A DNA stretch of 64,000 nucleotides from Zea mays (GCF_902167145.1 NC_050098.1:128600207-128664206), one strand, 5' to 3'. Counted from the first letter of the stretch, positions 1-10,667 are shown. Translations and numbers: made by a program. Notes: generated by a model from the sequence alone, not told the origin.

Positions 1-185
1 GCGGGCAGGTGGGTCTGCCTTGCATAGAACTGACACCCTTCGCAGGTGCGGACAATTCTAGTGGTGTCGGCCACCGCGGTCGGCCAGTAGAAACCTTGTC
101 GGAAAGCGTTTCCAACCAGGGCTCGAGGCGCTGCGTGGTGGCCGCAAGCCCCCGAGTGTATCTCTTGTAAGAGCTCCTGGCCTTC
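1..185 (-). pseudogene. E1 integrase zinc-binding domain (cut by window edge)
   Basis: Minus-strand reading gives QELLQEIHSGACGHHAAPRA then FYWPTAVADTTRIVRTCEGC, a HHCC domain with IHSGACGHH as the histidine pair and CEGC as the cysteine pair. This is the N-terminal domain of Gypsy integrase, which inserts the cDNA into chromosomal DNA. The catalytic core would lie to the left, outside the window. Confidence 0.85.
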
Positions 186-409
186 GACGATGGAAATGCA
201 TCGCTGGAGGATGCCTGAGGGGCTGCGGTGGTAGAGCTCTTTCCCGTCCCCCAGCAAGACGAACGACTTGGCGCGCCGCGCCAACCGCCGAGCTTCGGCT
301 CGGTCGAGGGGTAGCTCTCCTCGGTGGAGATATTGCAGGTACGGGGTCTGCCAGTTTCGATTAGGCGTGACCCCGCTCCGCTCCTCCTCAACGCGCAGTG
401 CCTCACCCT

Positions 410-560
410 CGGGGGCCGAGGGTGCCTCAGGCCGAGCCGAGGGTTCCTCTGGCCGAGCCGAGGGTGCCTCATGTCGGGCCGAGGGTGCCTCGAGCTGAGC
501 GAGGGTACCTCGGGCTGAGCCGACGGTGCCTCGGGCTGAGCCGAGGCTTTCTCGGGTTCG
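410..560 (-). repeat. Short tandem repeat in RNase H-integrase linker
   Basis: About six imperfect copies of a 21-24 bp unit containing CCGAGGGTGCCTC. Part of it reads as a proline-rich AQPEAPSAQPEVPS linker on the minus strand before an indel breaks the frame. Unequal copying of the repeat is a simple cause of the frameshift. Confidence 0.7.
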
Positions 561-629
561 GGCGCGTCGTCGGTCTTGACGGAGGGTTGATGCAGGTCTC
601 GGGAGAAGACGTCCAGGGGAACTGTCGTT

Positions 630-1029
630 CGCCCCGAGGCTATTTTAGCCCGCTCGTCCGCAGTCTCGTTATAGCGTCGGGCGATGTGGTTGAGCTCGAG
701 CCTGTAGAACTTGTCTTCCAGGCGCCGAACCTCATCGCAGTAGACTTCCATCTTCGGGTCGCGGCAGTGGGAGTTCTTCATGACTTGGTCGATGACGAGC
801 TGCGAGTCACCGCGAGCGTCGAGGCGTCGGACCCCTAGCTCGATGGCGATGCGCAACCCATTGACCAGAGCCTCGTACTCGGCCACATTGTTGGACGCCG
901 GGAAATGGAGGCGTAGCACGTAGTGTAGGTGCTTCCCGAGGGGCGAGATGAAGAGCAGGCTCGCGCCTGCTTCTGTCTTCATCAACGACCCGTCGAAAAA
1001 CATGGTCCAGAGTTCCGGTTGGATCGGAG
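630..1029 (-). pseudogene. Second (archaeal-type) RNase H domain of E1
   Basis: Minus-strand reading shows MFFDGSLMKTEAGASLLFIS, ASNNVAEYEALVNGLRIAIE, LDARGDSQLVIDQVMKN and LNHIARRYNETADE. The acidic residues in FDGS, AEYEAL, RGDSQL and NETAD are the expected RNase H signature. A second RNase H between the native one and integrase is a known property of Tat-lineage elements and supports the lineage call. Confidence 0.8.
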
Positions 1030-1508
1030 CTGTTGGGAGCTGGGTGTCGACCCATTCAGCCACAAAGTCCACCAAGATCTGGGACTTGATGGCCTTCCGA
1101 GGGGCGAACAAGATCGTCTCGCCCATGATTTCCACCGCCCACTTCGCAATTCTACCCGAGGCCTCTCGGCACTGGATGATCTCCCCTAGGGGGAAGGATG
1201 ACACAACAGTTACCGGATGAGACTCGAAGTAGTGTCGCAATTTCCGCCGCGTCAGGATCACCGTGTACAACAGCTTCTGAATTTGTGGGTAGCGGATCTT
1301 GGTCTCGGACAGTACTTCACTGATGAAGTAGACTGGTCTCTGGACGGGCAATGCATGCCCCTCTTCTTGTCTCTCAACCACGATCGCGGCGCTAACCACC
1401 TGAGTGGTAGCGGCGACGTAGATCAAGAGGGCTTCTCCTGCAGCGAGGGGCACCAAGATGGGTGCGTTCGTGAGGAGCGCCTTCAGGCTCCCGAGGGCTT
1501 CCTCGGCC
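1030..1508 (-). pseudogene. E1 RT connection / RNase H remnant
   Basis: Minus-strand reading gives the C-terminal RT/RNase H block: LYVAATTQVVSAAIVVERQE, then RPVYFISEVLSETKIRYPQI, then KLLYTVILTRRKLRHYF and the linker through FAPRKAIKSQILVDFVAEW. It is not one clean open frame. The domain would degrade the RNA strand of the RNA-DNA hybrid. Confidence 0.7.
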
Positions 1509-2435
1509 TCAGGAGTCCAAGTGAAGCACTCGTCCTTTCTTAAGAGGCGGTACAGAGGCAGGCCTTTTTCGCCGAGGCGCGAGATGAAACGGCTCAGAGC
1601 CGCAAGACATCCCGTGACCCTCTGTACGCCTTTCAAATCCTTGATGGGCCCCATGCTGGTGATGGCCGCGATTTTCTCCGGGTTGGCCTCGATGCCCGCT
1701 TGGAGACGATGAACCCCAAGAGCATGCCTCGGGGGACCCCGAAGACACATTCTCGGGATTGAGCTTTACGCCTTTCGCCTTGAGACACCGGAATGTCGTT
1801 TCAAGGTCAGAAAGGAGGTCAGAGGCTTTCCTCGTCTTGACTATGATGTCATCGACGTAGGCCTCGACCGTTCGACCAATGTGTTCGCCGAACACGTGGT
1901 TCATGCACCTTTGGTATGTCGCACCCGCATTCCTCAAACCGAACGGCATGGTAACATAGCAGTACATGCCGAAAGGTGTGATGAAAGAAGTCGCGAGCTG
2001 GTCGGACTCTTTCATCCTGATTTGGTGATACCCTGAGTAGGCATCGAGGAAAGACAGGGTTTCGCACCCAGCAGTGGAATCCACGATTTGATCGATGCGA
2101 GGCAGAGGGTAAGGAACTTTCGGACATGCTTTGTTTAGACCAGTGTAGTCTACACACATCCGCCATTTCCCTCCTTTCTTTCTCACAAGCACAGGGTTGG
2201 CGAGCCATTCGGGATGGAATACCTCTTTGATGAACCCTGCCGCCATTAGCTTGTGGATCTCCTCGCCTATGGCTCGGCGCTTTTCTTCGTCGAATCGGCG
2301 CAGAGGCTGCTTCACGGGTCGGGCTCCAGCTCGGATATCCAGCGAGTGCTCGGCGACATCCCTCGGTATGCCTTGCATGTCCGAGGGACTCCACGTGAAA
2401 ACGTCGGCGTTTGCGTGGAGGAAGTCGACGAGCAT
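1509..2435 (-). pseudogene. E1 reverse transcriptase (frameshifted)
   Basis: The 308-residue frame is RT from residue 1 to about 230: KGGKWRMCVDYTGLNKACPK, LSFLDAYSGYHQI, MPFGLRNAGATYQRCM and the catalytic AYVDDIIVKT. After KGVKLNPE near 1745 the frame is lost to an indel and the remaining ~80 residues are out of frame. RT copies element RNA to DNA in the cytoplasmic particle. Placement directly after protease is the normal Gypsy order. Confidence 0.85.
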
Positions 2436-2441
2436 TGCTTC

Positions 2442-3407
2442 CTATTTCGGGTCGAGCTCGGAGCCGATCTGGATCTGCTTGGAGGCGTCGTTGCTGGGGT
2501 TGAGAGGGACGGACTTAGCCGTCTCCGCTGGCTCGAAGTTGCCAGCGTGGCGCTTCACGTCTGGCGCCTCCTTAGAATGGCTCTCCAAGTCGGCGATGAG
2601 GGCCTCGGATTCGGAGAGGGCCTCGGCGTACTCCACGCACTCCACGTCGCAATCGTACGCGTGTCGGTACGTGGGGCCGACGGTGATGACCCCATTGGGG
2701 CCCGGCATCTTGAGCTTGAGGTAGGTGTAGTTGGGGACGGCCATGAACTTGCCGTAGCATGGCCTTCCCAGCACTGCGTGGTAGGTTCCTCGAAACCCGA
2801 CCACCTCGAACGTGAGGGTCTCCCTTCGGAAGTTGGAGGGTGTCCCAAAACAGACGGGTAGATCGAGTTGTCCGAGGGGCTGGACGCGTTTCCCGGGGAT
2901 GATCCCGTGAAAAGGCGCAGCGCCTGCCCAGACCGAGGACAGATCGATCCGCAGGAGCCCGAGGGTCTCGGCGTAGATGATGTTGAGGCTGCTGCCTCCG
3001 TCCATGAGGACCTTGGTGAGCCTGACGTTGCCGATGACGGGGTCGACAACGAGCGGGTATTTCCCTGGGCTCGGCACGAGGTCGGGATGGTCACCCTGGT
3101 CGAAGGTGATGGGCTTGTCGGACCAGTCTAGGTAGACTGGCGCCGCCACCTTTACCGAGCAGACCTCCCGACGCTCTTGCTTGCGGTGCCGAGTCGAGGC
3201 GTTCGCCACTTGCCCACCGTAGATCATGAAGCAGTCGTGGACCTCGGGGAACTCTCCTGTCTTGTGATCCTCCTTCTTATCGTCGTCGCGGGCCCTGCCA
3301 CCTTCCGCAGGTGGCCCGGCCTTGTGAAAGTGGCGCCAAAGCATGGCGCACTCCTCAAGGGTGTGCTTGACGGGCCCCTGATGATAGGGGCACGGCTCCT
3401 TGAGCAT
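2442..3407 (-). CDS. E1 gag C-terminus and aspartic protease (remnant ORF)
   Basis: An open frame of 321 residues. The first ~60 residues are a charged gag C-terminal segment (YHQGPVKHTLEECAMLWRHF). The retropepsin-like part follows: KVLMDGGSSLNIIYAETL is the active-site region, with DGG in place of the usual D[ST]G, and the flap and fold follow through RGTYHAVLGRPCYGKF. The frame ends at 2442 just before the RT ORF. The start Met is only the first one in the frame; in the live element this was internal to a polyprotein. Confidence 0.75.
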   Translation of the reverse strand: MLKEPCPYHQGPVKHTLEECAMLWRHFHKAGPPAEGGRARDDDKKEDHKTGEFPEVHDCFMIYGGQVANASTRHRKQERREVCSVKVAAPVYLDWSDKPITFDQGDHPDLVPSPGKYPLVVDPVIGNVRLTKVLMDGGSSLNIIYAETLGLLRIDLSSVWAGAAPFHGIIPGKRVQPLGQLDLPVCFGTPSNFRRETLTFEVVGFRGTYHAVLGRPCYGKFMAVPNYTYLKLKMPGPNGVITVGPTYRHAYDCDVECVEYAEALSESEALIADLESHSKEAPDVKRHAGNFEPAETAKSVPLNPSNDASKQIQIGSELDPK

Positions 3408-5727
3408 CTTGTCGAAGAGATTGGCACCTCCGGGAGGTTTCCGAGGGTTCTTGTACTCGGCGGCGGCGACAAGGTCCGCATCGGTGGCGTCGCGTTTCGC
3501 TTGCGACTTCTTCTTGCCTTTCTTCTTGGTGTCGCGCTGAGTTGACGCCTCGAGGACATCTTCCGGCGGGCGGCCCTAGGGCTGCTTATCCTTCCGGAAG
3601 ATGGCCTCAACCGCCTCCTGGCCGGAGGCGAACTTGGTGGCGATGTCCATCAGCTCGCTGGCCCTGGTGGGGGTCTTGCGGCCTAGCTTGCTCACCAGGT
3701 CGCGGCAGGTGGTGCCGGCGAGGAACGCGCCGATGACATCCAAGTCGGTAACGTTGGGCAGCTCGGTGCGCTACATCGAGAATCGTCGGATGTAGTCCCG
3801 GAGAGACTCTCCCGGCTGCTGGCGGCAGCTTCGGAGATCCCAGGAGTTTCCAGGGCGCACGTATGTGCCCTGGAAGTTGCCGGCGAAGGCTTGGACCAGG
3901 TCATCCCAGTTGGAGATCTACCCCGGAGGCAGGTGCTCCAGCCAGGCTCGAGCGGTGTCGGAGAGGAACAGGGGGAGGTTGCGGATGATGAGGTTGTCAT
4001 CGTCCGTTCCACCCAGGTGGCAGGCCAGCCGATAGTCCGCGAGCCACAGTTCCGGTCTCGTCTCCCCCGAGTACTTTGTGATAGTAGTCGGGGTTCGGAA
4101 CCGGGTCGGGAACGGCGCCCGTCGTATGGCCCGGCTGAAAGCCTGTGGACCGGGTGGTTCGGGCGATGGACTCCGATCCTCCCCGCTGTCATAGCGTCCC
4201 CCACGCCTGGGGTGGTAGCCTTGGCGCACCTTCTCGTCGAGGTGGGCTCGACGGTTGCGGTGATGGTGCTCGTTGCCGAGGCGACCCGGGGCCGCAGGCG
4301 CTGTGTTGCGCGTGCGCCCGGTGTGGACCGAGGCTTCCCGCATGAATCGGGAAGTCGCGGCGCGATGTTCCGAGGGGTACCCCTGCCTTCGGGAGGCAGA
4401 GCTTTCGGCCCATCGGACCGCGGCATTCTCCAGGAGGTTCTTGAGCTCTCCCTGGATACGCCGCCCCTCGGTGGTTGATGGATCCGGCATCGCGCGGAGA
4501 AGTATTGCCGCTGCAGCCAAGTTTTGGCCGACCCCACTGGAAACCGGTGGCGGCCTTACCCTGACATCGTTGGCGATGCGGTGCTGGATGCCTTGGGGTA
4601 GGTGACGCACTTCTCCGACCGGAGGTTGGCCCGCCCATTCCTGCCGGTGTCCCGGCGGAACGGCTCAAGTGTTCCTGCTCCCTCGTCGAGCCTGGCCTGC
4701 ATCTCACGGATTTGCTCGAGCTGTGGGTCATGACCCCCCGCCGGGACGGGGACCACAGCTAGCTCCCGAAGGATGTCAACGCGAGGCACGGGCCTAGGGG
4801 GATCACCGTTCTCCGGCATACCAAGATGGTTGCCTTCGTCGGGACCCCCTAGATCGACGTGGAAACATTCACGACTTAGGCCGCAGTCCTCGTCGTCGAG
4901 GCTGCGGCTACCGTCGGAACAGTCGGAAAGGCAGTAGTCGCATGCGGCCATAAAGTCCCGCATGGCATTGGGGTTACCAAGTCCGGAGAAATCCCCACTA
5001 AAGTCGGGCTCGTCATCTTCCTCGGAACCCGAGGGCCCGTAGGTCGAGACGGTCGTCAACCGGTCCCAGGGTGACCGCATACGATACCCCAGAAGGTTTG
5101 GACTCGCCTCTATGAGATCGTCCACCGAAGCGAAGCCGCTTGGTGGGTCGAGGCTGAATCCAAAAGGCACGAGATGGGAATCGGTCGGTGCCTCTTGGTC
5201 GACGGGCGGTGACGAAGTCACGTCAGGGGCAGACTGCACCGTCGTCTTAGGTACGAGGGTGACGCCCAGCAAGTCCTTTGCGAGCGTGCTGGCGTCGTCC
5301 GTTTGCTTGGAGTTGGCGTGTCGCGGGGAGACGGCGCTCGTCTTCGTCTCAGACGCGAGGTCGATGCCCGACGTGCCCCCGTTGGGGCGCCGGCGCCGTC
5401 GACTCGCTCGACAGCCGACGAGGTGCCGCCTCCTGCTTGGCCTTGGTTGCCCCGCCTCCTCCTCCGTCGGCGGGGGAGGGGACGGGACAAGCCCGGATGT
5501 TGTTCTTCCGCCACGTGGGGAAGATGTCGTCGATTCCGCCGCCGGCGGGCGGGTTGTCGACCGCCATTGTCGCTATCGCGCGGCGGAGGAAGGAGTATCA
5601 TGTCGTAGCTGCCGTCGAGGGACATGAACTCAAGACTCCCGAAACGGAGCACCGTCCCGGGCTGGAAAGGTTGCTGGAGACTGCCCATCTCGAGCTTGAC
5701 GGGAAGCTGTTCGTCAACACGCAGCAA
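3408..5727 (-). pseudogene. gag of E1 (broken)
   Basis: The reading begins near 5727 (MLRVDEQLPVKLEMG), just inside the primer region. It shifts frame near 5270, is open over 4556-5272 and 3918-4610, and holds the retrotransposon gag core (TITKYSGETRPELWLADYRL, then the SDTARAWLEHLPPG block) around 3918-4110. In-frame stops follow at 3918-3920 (PPG*ISNW), about 3770 and about 3576. Gag forms the particle that packages the element RNA. The C-terminal part runs into the protease ORF. The stretch 5330-5560 is arginine-rich low-complexity sequence. Confidence 0.75.
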
Positions 5728-5730
5728 GCC

Positions 5731-5748
5731 CCTACCTGGCGCGCCAAC
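5731..5748 (-). other. Primer-binding region of E1
   Basis: Directly inside the LTR the minus strand reads GTTGGCGCGCCAGGTAGGGG. This is where the tRNA primer for minus-strand DNA synthesis should pair. It is not the initiator-Met type (TGGTATCAGAGC) seen in the other elements here, and I do not assign the tRNA. The core GGCGCGCC is palindromic. Confidence 0.55.
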
Positions 5749-7258
5749 TATCGGCGTTTCGAACCCGGGGGGTCCCTGGGCCGACGAGTAAATTGTCGTC
5801 GCGTGCCCCAGCCCAGATGGGTCGGCGCGAGACGGAGCGCGAAGGGGGGAAGAAGCCGGAGGGAGACAGGCGTAAAAGGGGAAACCCGCGGCCTTCGTGT
5901 TTGTCCCGCGCCCAGGTCGGGTGCGCTTGTAGTAGGGGGTTACAAGCGTCCACGCGGGAGGGAGCGAGAGGCTTATGCGAGCGTCGTCCCGTCCTTCCCC
6001 GCACGGCCAACCCTCTGTAAGAGGGCCCTAGACCTTCCTTTTATAGGCGTAAGGAGAGGATCCAGGTGTACAATGGGAGGTGTAGCAGTGTGCTAATGTG
6101 TCTAGCAGAGAGGAGCTAGTGCCCTAAGTACATGCCGTCGTGGCAGCCGGAGAGGTTTTGGCACCCGGTTCGTGTGGTGTCGTGGCCGTCGGAGGAGCAC
6201 TGGAGCCTGGCGGGAGGACAGCTGTTGGGGCTGTCGAGTCCTTGCTAACGTCTCCTTGCTTCCGTAAGGGGGCTGAGAGCCGCCATCGTCATAGAGCATG
6301 CGGGGCGCCATCATTACTTGTTTACCGGGACGAGCCAGATGGGACGCCGGTCTTGTTCCCCATAGCCTGAGTCAGCTTGGGGTAGGGTAATGATGGCGCC
6401 TCCTGTGACGTGGTCGGTCCGAGCCCTGGGTTGGGCGAGGTGGAGGCTCCTCCGAGGCCGAGGTCGAGTCTGTCTTCCGAGGCCGAGGTCGAGTCCGAGC
6501 CCCTGGGTCGGACGAGGCGGAGACCAACGGCTGAGGCCAGGGCTGAGTCCGAGCCCTGGGGTCGGGCGATGCGGAGTTCGTCGTCTTCCGGGGCTGAGCC
6601 CGAGTCCGAGCCCTGGGGTCGGGCGAAGCGGAGTTCGTCGTCTTCCGGGGCTGAGCCCGAGTCCGAGCCCTGGGATCGGGCGAAGCGGAGTTCGTCGTCT
6701 TCCGGGGCTGAGCCCGAGTCCGAGCCCTGGGGTCGGGCGATGCGGAGTTTCCTATGGCGCCTGAGGCCGGACTTGGCTGCTGTCAGCCTCACTCTGTCGA
6801 GTGGCACAGCAGTCGGAGCGGCGCAGGCGGCGCTGTCCTCTTGTCAGGCCGGTCAGTGGAGCGGCGAAGTGACTGCGGTCACTTCGGCTCTGTCGACTGA
6901 AGGGTGCGCGTCAGGATAAGGTGTCAGGCCACCTTTGCATTAAATGTTTGCGTTAAATGCTCCTGCGATACGGTCGGTTGGAGTGGCGACTTGGCCAAGG
7001 TTGCTTCTTGGCGAAGACTAGGCCTCGGGCGAGCCGAAGGTGCGTCCGTTGCTTGAGGGGGTCCTCGGGCGAGACGTGAATCCTCCGGGGTCGGCTGCCC
7101 TTGCCCGAGGCTGGGCTCGGGCGAGGCGAGATCGTGTCCCTTGAGTGAACCGAGCCTTGACTTAATTGTACCCATCAGGCCTTTGCAGCTTTGTGCTGAT
7201 GGGGGTTACCAGCTGAGATTAGGAGTCTTGAGGGTACCCCTAATTATGGTCCCCGACA
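5749..7258 (-). repeat. 5' LTR of E1
   Basis: On the minus strand the LTR starts TGTCGGGGACC at 7258 and ends CGCCGATA at 5749, where the expected terminal CA has decayed to TA. Length is 1510 bp. The inner edge is fixed by the adjoining primer-binding region. It is GC-rich and contains a 57-bp tandem repeat at 6541-6752. Confidence 0.8.
6541..6752 (-). repeat. 57-bp tandem repeat in E1 LTR
   Basis: About 3.5 imperfect copies of a 57-bp unit built on GTCCGAGCCCTGGGGTCGGG and TTCGTCGTCTTCCGGGGCTG. The period is a multiple of three, so an antisense reading frame repeats every 19 residues; I regard that as a by-product. The array lies inside the LTR and may be a variable-copy regulatory segment. 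Confidence 0.85.
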
Positions 7259-7820
7259 GAACTCATTTCGATTCACAAAAATTGAATCTAAGTATGTCAA
7301 ATTTAAAATTCAAATTTTGCAAACTACCTCGGATGAAAAAGGTGTCAAAATCAAAGTTGTAGAACTTCAAAAGTTATTCAACTTTGTAGCTGACAATTTT
7401 TTTATTTGAATTCGTTTACGGTCTCAAAAAATAAATTTACACTCAATTAGTTATAATATATGGATAAAAACTACAAATTAGACACAAAGCATGCTATAGG
7501 CGGAGTGGTAGTGGAGAGTACGCACGAGGGTGAGGTTGGTGGTTTGATTCCTAACAACTGCGTAGCGCACGAAAAATGTCGTGACTTGTGACTTGAATAA
7601 ATATTTTTTTGTTTTTAAAACCCGTTTAATGTTTCTGAAAATATTTTTTACTAGCAGTTTTATTACGTCGACCGACAGTGGAAATCGATTTCTACTGGTG
7701 GTCTTCAGTTACCCGCCTGTAAAAATGATAATTTTTACTAGCCCCTATCACCGACGGTTCTAAGAAACGCTAGTAAAAATAGGTTCACAATCGTCACTGT
7801 CGATCTTCTTTGTACTAGTG
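7259..7820. mobile_element. Terminal fragment of a CACTA element
   Basis: The right edge read on the minus strand is CACTAGTACAAAGAAGATCG, a CACTA-type terminus. Inside it are alternating short repeats around TTTTTACTAGCG and ACCGACGGTT-like text, as in subterminal regions of CACTA elements. The left part is cut off by the LTR of E1. No transposase is visible. Call rests on the terminus and subterminal style only. Confidence 0.6.
7499..7551 (+). other. tRNA-like A and B boxes (possible SINE or tRNA relic)
   Basis: GGCGGAGTGG at 7499-7508 fits the pol III A box (RRYNNARYGG) and GGTTTGATTCC at 7541-7551 fits the B box (GGTTCGANTCC) with one mismatch. The start-to-start spacing is 42 bp, as in tRNA genes. 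A T-rich run follows at 7603-7615. I cannot fold a full cloverleaf, so a tRNA-derived SINE is likelier than a functional tRNA. Confidence 0.4.
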
Positions 7821-7919
7821 AGCTCTAATAAACTGAATTTTTATTCCCTATGTATGGCTGACTTTGTATGTATAAATTGTAAAACACAGACTGTCATGCA
7901 CTACAATATACACTATCGG

Positions 7920-8510
7920 TGCTTTGCTGAGTGTCTAAAGCACTCTGCAAAGCCTGGAAAACACTCGGCGAAGGCTTTGTCGAGTGTGACACTCGACAAG
8001 AAAGCTCGACGAACTGTACATCAGCAACGGCTTATTTACCGAGTACTTTTTCTCGGGCACTAGTACTCGACAAAGAAAAGTCGTCATCACGGCGACAGGT
8101 AACGGCGACGGAGTCTGTGTCGAGTGCCCACAGTGTGACACTCGGCAAAGGCTCACTCTTTGGCGAGTGTCCATTGTACCGACACTCGGCAAAGAAACTC
8201 CCCATTGGCCCCTTTACCATGTCCTTCGCCGAGCGTATTAGGTGGCACTCGGCAAAGTCTCCCCCTTTGCCAAGTGCCCAGTGGACAAGCACTCGGCAAA
8301 GAGATCACCAGCGGACCCCTTTGTCAGTTCCTTTGCCGAGAGCATTAGGAGACACTCGGCAAAGGTTGCTTCTTTGCCGAGTGTCACGGCTATAGCACTC
8401 GACAAAGACGCTTTACCGGGGTCCAGGTGTGCCTTCTTTGCCGAGTGCTATGACCCCGACACTCGACAAAGTACATCTTTGCCGAGTGTAACACTCGGCA
8501 AAGTGACCAG
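7920..8510. repeat. Left subterminal repeats of the CACTA element
   Basis: More than a dozen copies, in both orientations, of a 12-bp motif TTTGCCGAGTGT with variants (TTGTCGAGTGT, ACTCGGCAAAG). In CACTA elements such arrays are binding sites for the TNPA-type protein that pairs the two ends for transposition. Confidence 0.85.
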
Positions 8511-8632
8511 AATACCCTTTTTTATTTGTTTTTGCTTTTCCATCCGAACAAACAAAAGATATATCACATAGTAATCACATATACATCACATATTTCACAT
8601 AATCATCACATACATAATAGAGACCACATATT

Positions 8633-9604
8633 TTACAAAAAAACACATATAACAAGTTTTTTCATAAACATGTCTATATTCATATCAAGTTTCACCAACA
8701 TAAGTATTGTCACGGGGATGTCGAGCTGCCTCTTTTGTCCATCAATAGAGTCTACCTCCATGAATCTAGATGATTTACATTTCGGACAGTACTTTGCCTC
8801 AGCGTATTCTTTCATAAATAGCACACATCCCCTCGGACAAGCATGTATCTGCTCATACGTCATCTTGAGTGCACGAATGAGTTTATGTGCCTCGTACATG
8901 CTCTTTGGTAGAACATGATCCTCCGGAAGTAGGCTGCCAATAACTGTCAACAAGTCATTGAATGTTTCTCAACTCATGATGTACTGTGACTTGAATGCCA
9001 TTACACGGCCAATGGCATCCAGTTGAAAAACATTTGTCTGGCCGTGAAGGAGCTTCTGTGTCGCATCAAATATGTCGTAGAACGCCTTTGCGGCCAGCTC
9101 TGGCTTGTCCTCCGTACATCATCCAGCGAACTGTGCCTCGCGACAGTCATGTAACATATCCGCTACCCCCGCATCAGCATCATAATGCTCCACGCGTTGT
9201 CTCAACACCTCCTCTTTCGTACGATGCGCTTCACCATGGAAGATCCACTGAGTATAGTCCGGCGTAAATCCATTCTTCCAAATATGTTCTACCATGGTCT
9301 TCTTTGATTTTCTTTTCGGGTTAGCACATTTGTTGCACGAGCATGGGACTAGACTCGTTCCTTCAGCAGCTTCGCCATATGCCTGTTCCACGAAAGCATC
9401 GGTCTTTCTAATCCATTCAGGGGTGACATCATTCCTTCCTACACGACCATGTACATCCACCCACGGTCCTCCATCCTCTAACATATATAATCGAGTATAG
9501 TTTAATATAAACATGTAATGCATGTACACTACGTTCCTACCTTCTAATAGATGAGGATAGGTTCTAATCTCACCCGCGGTTGTGTAGACAAGGTTAGTTT
9601 CCAT
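8633..9604 (-). pseudogene. TNP2-like (En/Spm) transposase remnant
   Basis: Two open pieces. 9119-9604 holds the transposase-associated N-terminal domain: EWIRKTDAFVEQAYGEA, the cysteine cluster CSCNKCANPKRKSKKTMVEH, then NGFTPDYTQWIFHGE. 8633-8953 holds the start of TNP2 (YEAHKLIRALKMTYEQIHAC, PRGCVLFMKEYAEAKYCPKC). The connecting 160 bp reads as FDATQKLLHGQTNVFQLDAI with a stop. The DDE catalytic core is absent, so this copy could move only with help from another element. Confidence 0.8.
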
Positions 9605-9776
9605 GCTCTACTCCGATCCGAGACAGAGTTTCGGTAGCACCTCCCCGCTGTTCTCCGGATACATATCCTGGTAGGGATAGTGTACTGTCCGGAGAACAAC
9701 ATGGAGGTGACACCGAAACTCTGTCTCGGACCAAAGTAGAGCATGGAAACCAACACTATCTACGCAACCACGGGTT
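9571..9776. repeat. 89-bp imperfect inverted repeat inside the CACTA element
   Basis: Arms 9571-9659 and 9688-9776 are inverted copies (for example CCATGCTCTACT... against ...AGTAGAGCATGG, and GAGACAGAGTTTCGGT against ACCGAAACTCTGTCTC) around a 28-bp loop. The first arm overlaps the start of the transposase remnant. Probably a local inverted duplication. Confidence 0.85.
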
Positions 9777-10296
9777 GTCCAAAAAGCGTGGACAAATCAT
9801 GAAACCTAAGTGTCCTACACATGAAATCATAGAACTTCAATGTAGACCAGCTAGGTGTCTACAGACAGTGTGTGATAACTTTCACGAAACATTTTCAATT
9901 TTTATCACAGCCTCTACATATGATATCATGGCATGTGGACAAGTTTCATGATTTTCTGACTTTATTTATGTTTTATACAATTTTTAAACAACTGGATGGC
10001 AAGTTCATGGTCATGTTTCGTGAGCATGGTGCTAAAAAATTCTAGTCTGCTCCTGAAATCGGTCGTAACTTGTGCTAAATAACATGAATATCATTTTTAC
10101 ATTCACGATTTTTCATGTTTCGAGTCACTTGAAGTTCAAATCTGAATTATCCGAGGAAATTCAATTAAACGAACAAAAATCTAATAGTTATAGCAAACAC
10201 TTCTATAATTGTGCCAAAATAGAACATGTAAGTCTATATAGTGTAGGAACAAACCATAAAAAGTTTGGTTGGGAAAAGAAAAAAATAAAACTATAC

Positions 10297-10657
10297 TTTG
10301 CCGAGTGTCCACTGTTGACACTCCGCAAAGCATGGTTTGCCGAGTGTCTCTCGAGCGGCACTCGGCAAAGTAACTTTTTTGCCGAGTGTCAACGCCTGGC
10401 ACTATGCAAAGGTAACGGTCGTCAGCTATTGACGGCTACGGACGGCCCTTTGCCGAGCGTCACCATTCGTCGAGCGTGTGGCACTCGGCAAAGAGGTCTT
10501 TGCCGAGTGTCAGTCGATGTTGAGTGTCCTACTCTAGGTAAACGGGGTCGTTATCGAGAGTGTAACTTTCCCGAGTGCGGCACTTGGCAAAGAATTCTTT
10601 GTCGACTGCCCGATAAAACACTTGGCAAAGCGTCGAGCACTTGGCAAAGAGCGGAAT
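10297..10657. repeat. Right subterminal repeats of the CACTA element
   Basis: About ten copies of the same TTTGCCGAGTGT/ACACTCGGCAAAG motif as at the left end, ending in the decayed terminus at 10667. Confidence 0.85.
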
Positions 10658-10667
10658 TCCGGTAGTA

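Larger units (their letters stand above)
1..7258 (-). mobile_element. E1: left-truncated Ty3/Gypsy (Tat-lineage) LTR retrotransposon
   Basis: The element reads right to left: 5' LTR (5749-7258), primer-binding region, gag, protease, RT, RNase H, a second RNase H-like domain, and the start of integrase at the window edge. The 3' LTR lies outside the window. Tat lineage is inferred from the RT (AYVDDIIVKT, MPFGLRNAGATYQ) and from the extra RNase H domain between RT and integrase. The LTR starting TGTCGGGGACC with CTCGGGC/GCCCGAG-rich text resembles maize Xilon-Diguus/Flip-type elements; that family name is tentative. Frameshifts and stops throughout show it is dead. The right end abuts a CACTA fragment, so it probably inserted into that element, with GAACT (7259-7263) as candidate target duplication. 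Confidence 0.9.
7899..10667 (-). mobile_element. Degraded CACTA DNA transposon with TTTGCCGAGTGT repeats
   Basis: The left end is CACTACAATATACACTATCG at 7899. The right end read on the minus strand is TACTACCGGAATTCCGC at 10667, one base away from CACTA. Both ends carry many direct and inverted copies of TTTGCCGAGTGT/ACACTCGGCAAA. A minus-strand TNP2-like transposase remnant lies between. ATG (7896-7898) may be the 3-bp target duplication; the other side reads ATA, so this is not confirmed. About 2.77 kb remain, so most of the element is gone. Confidence 0.8.
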
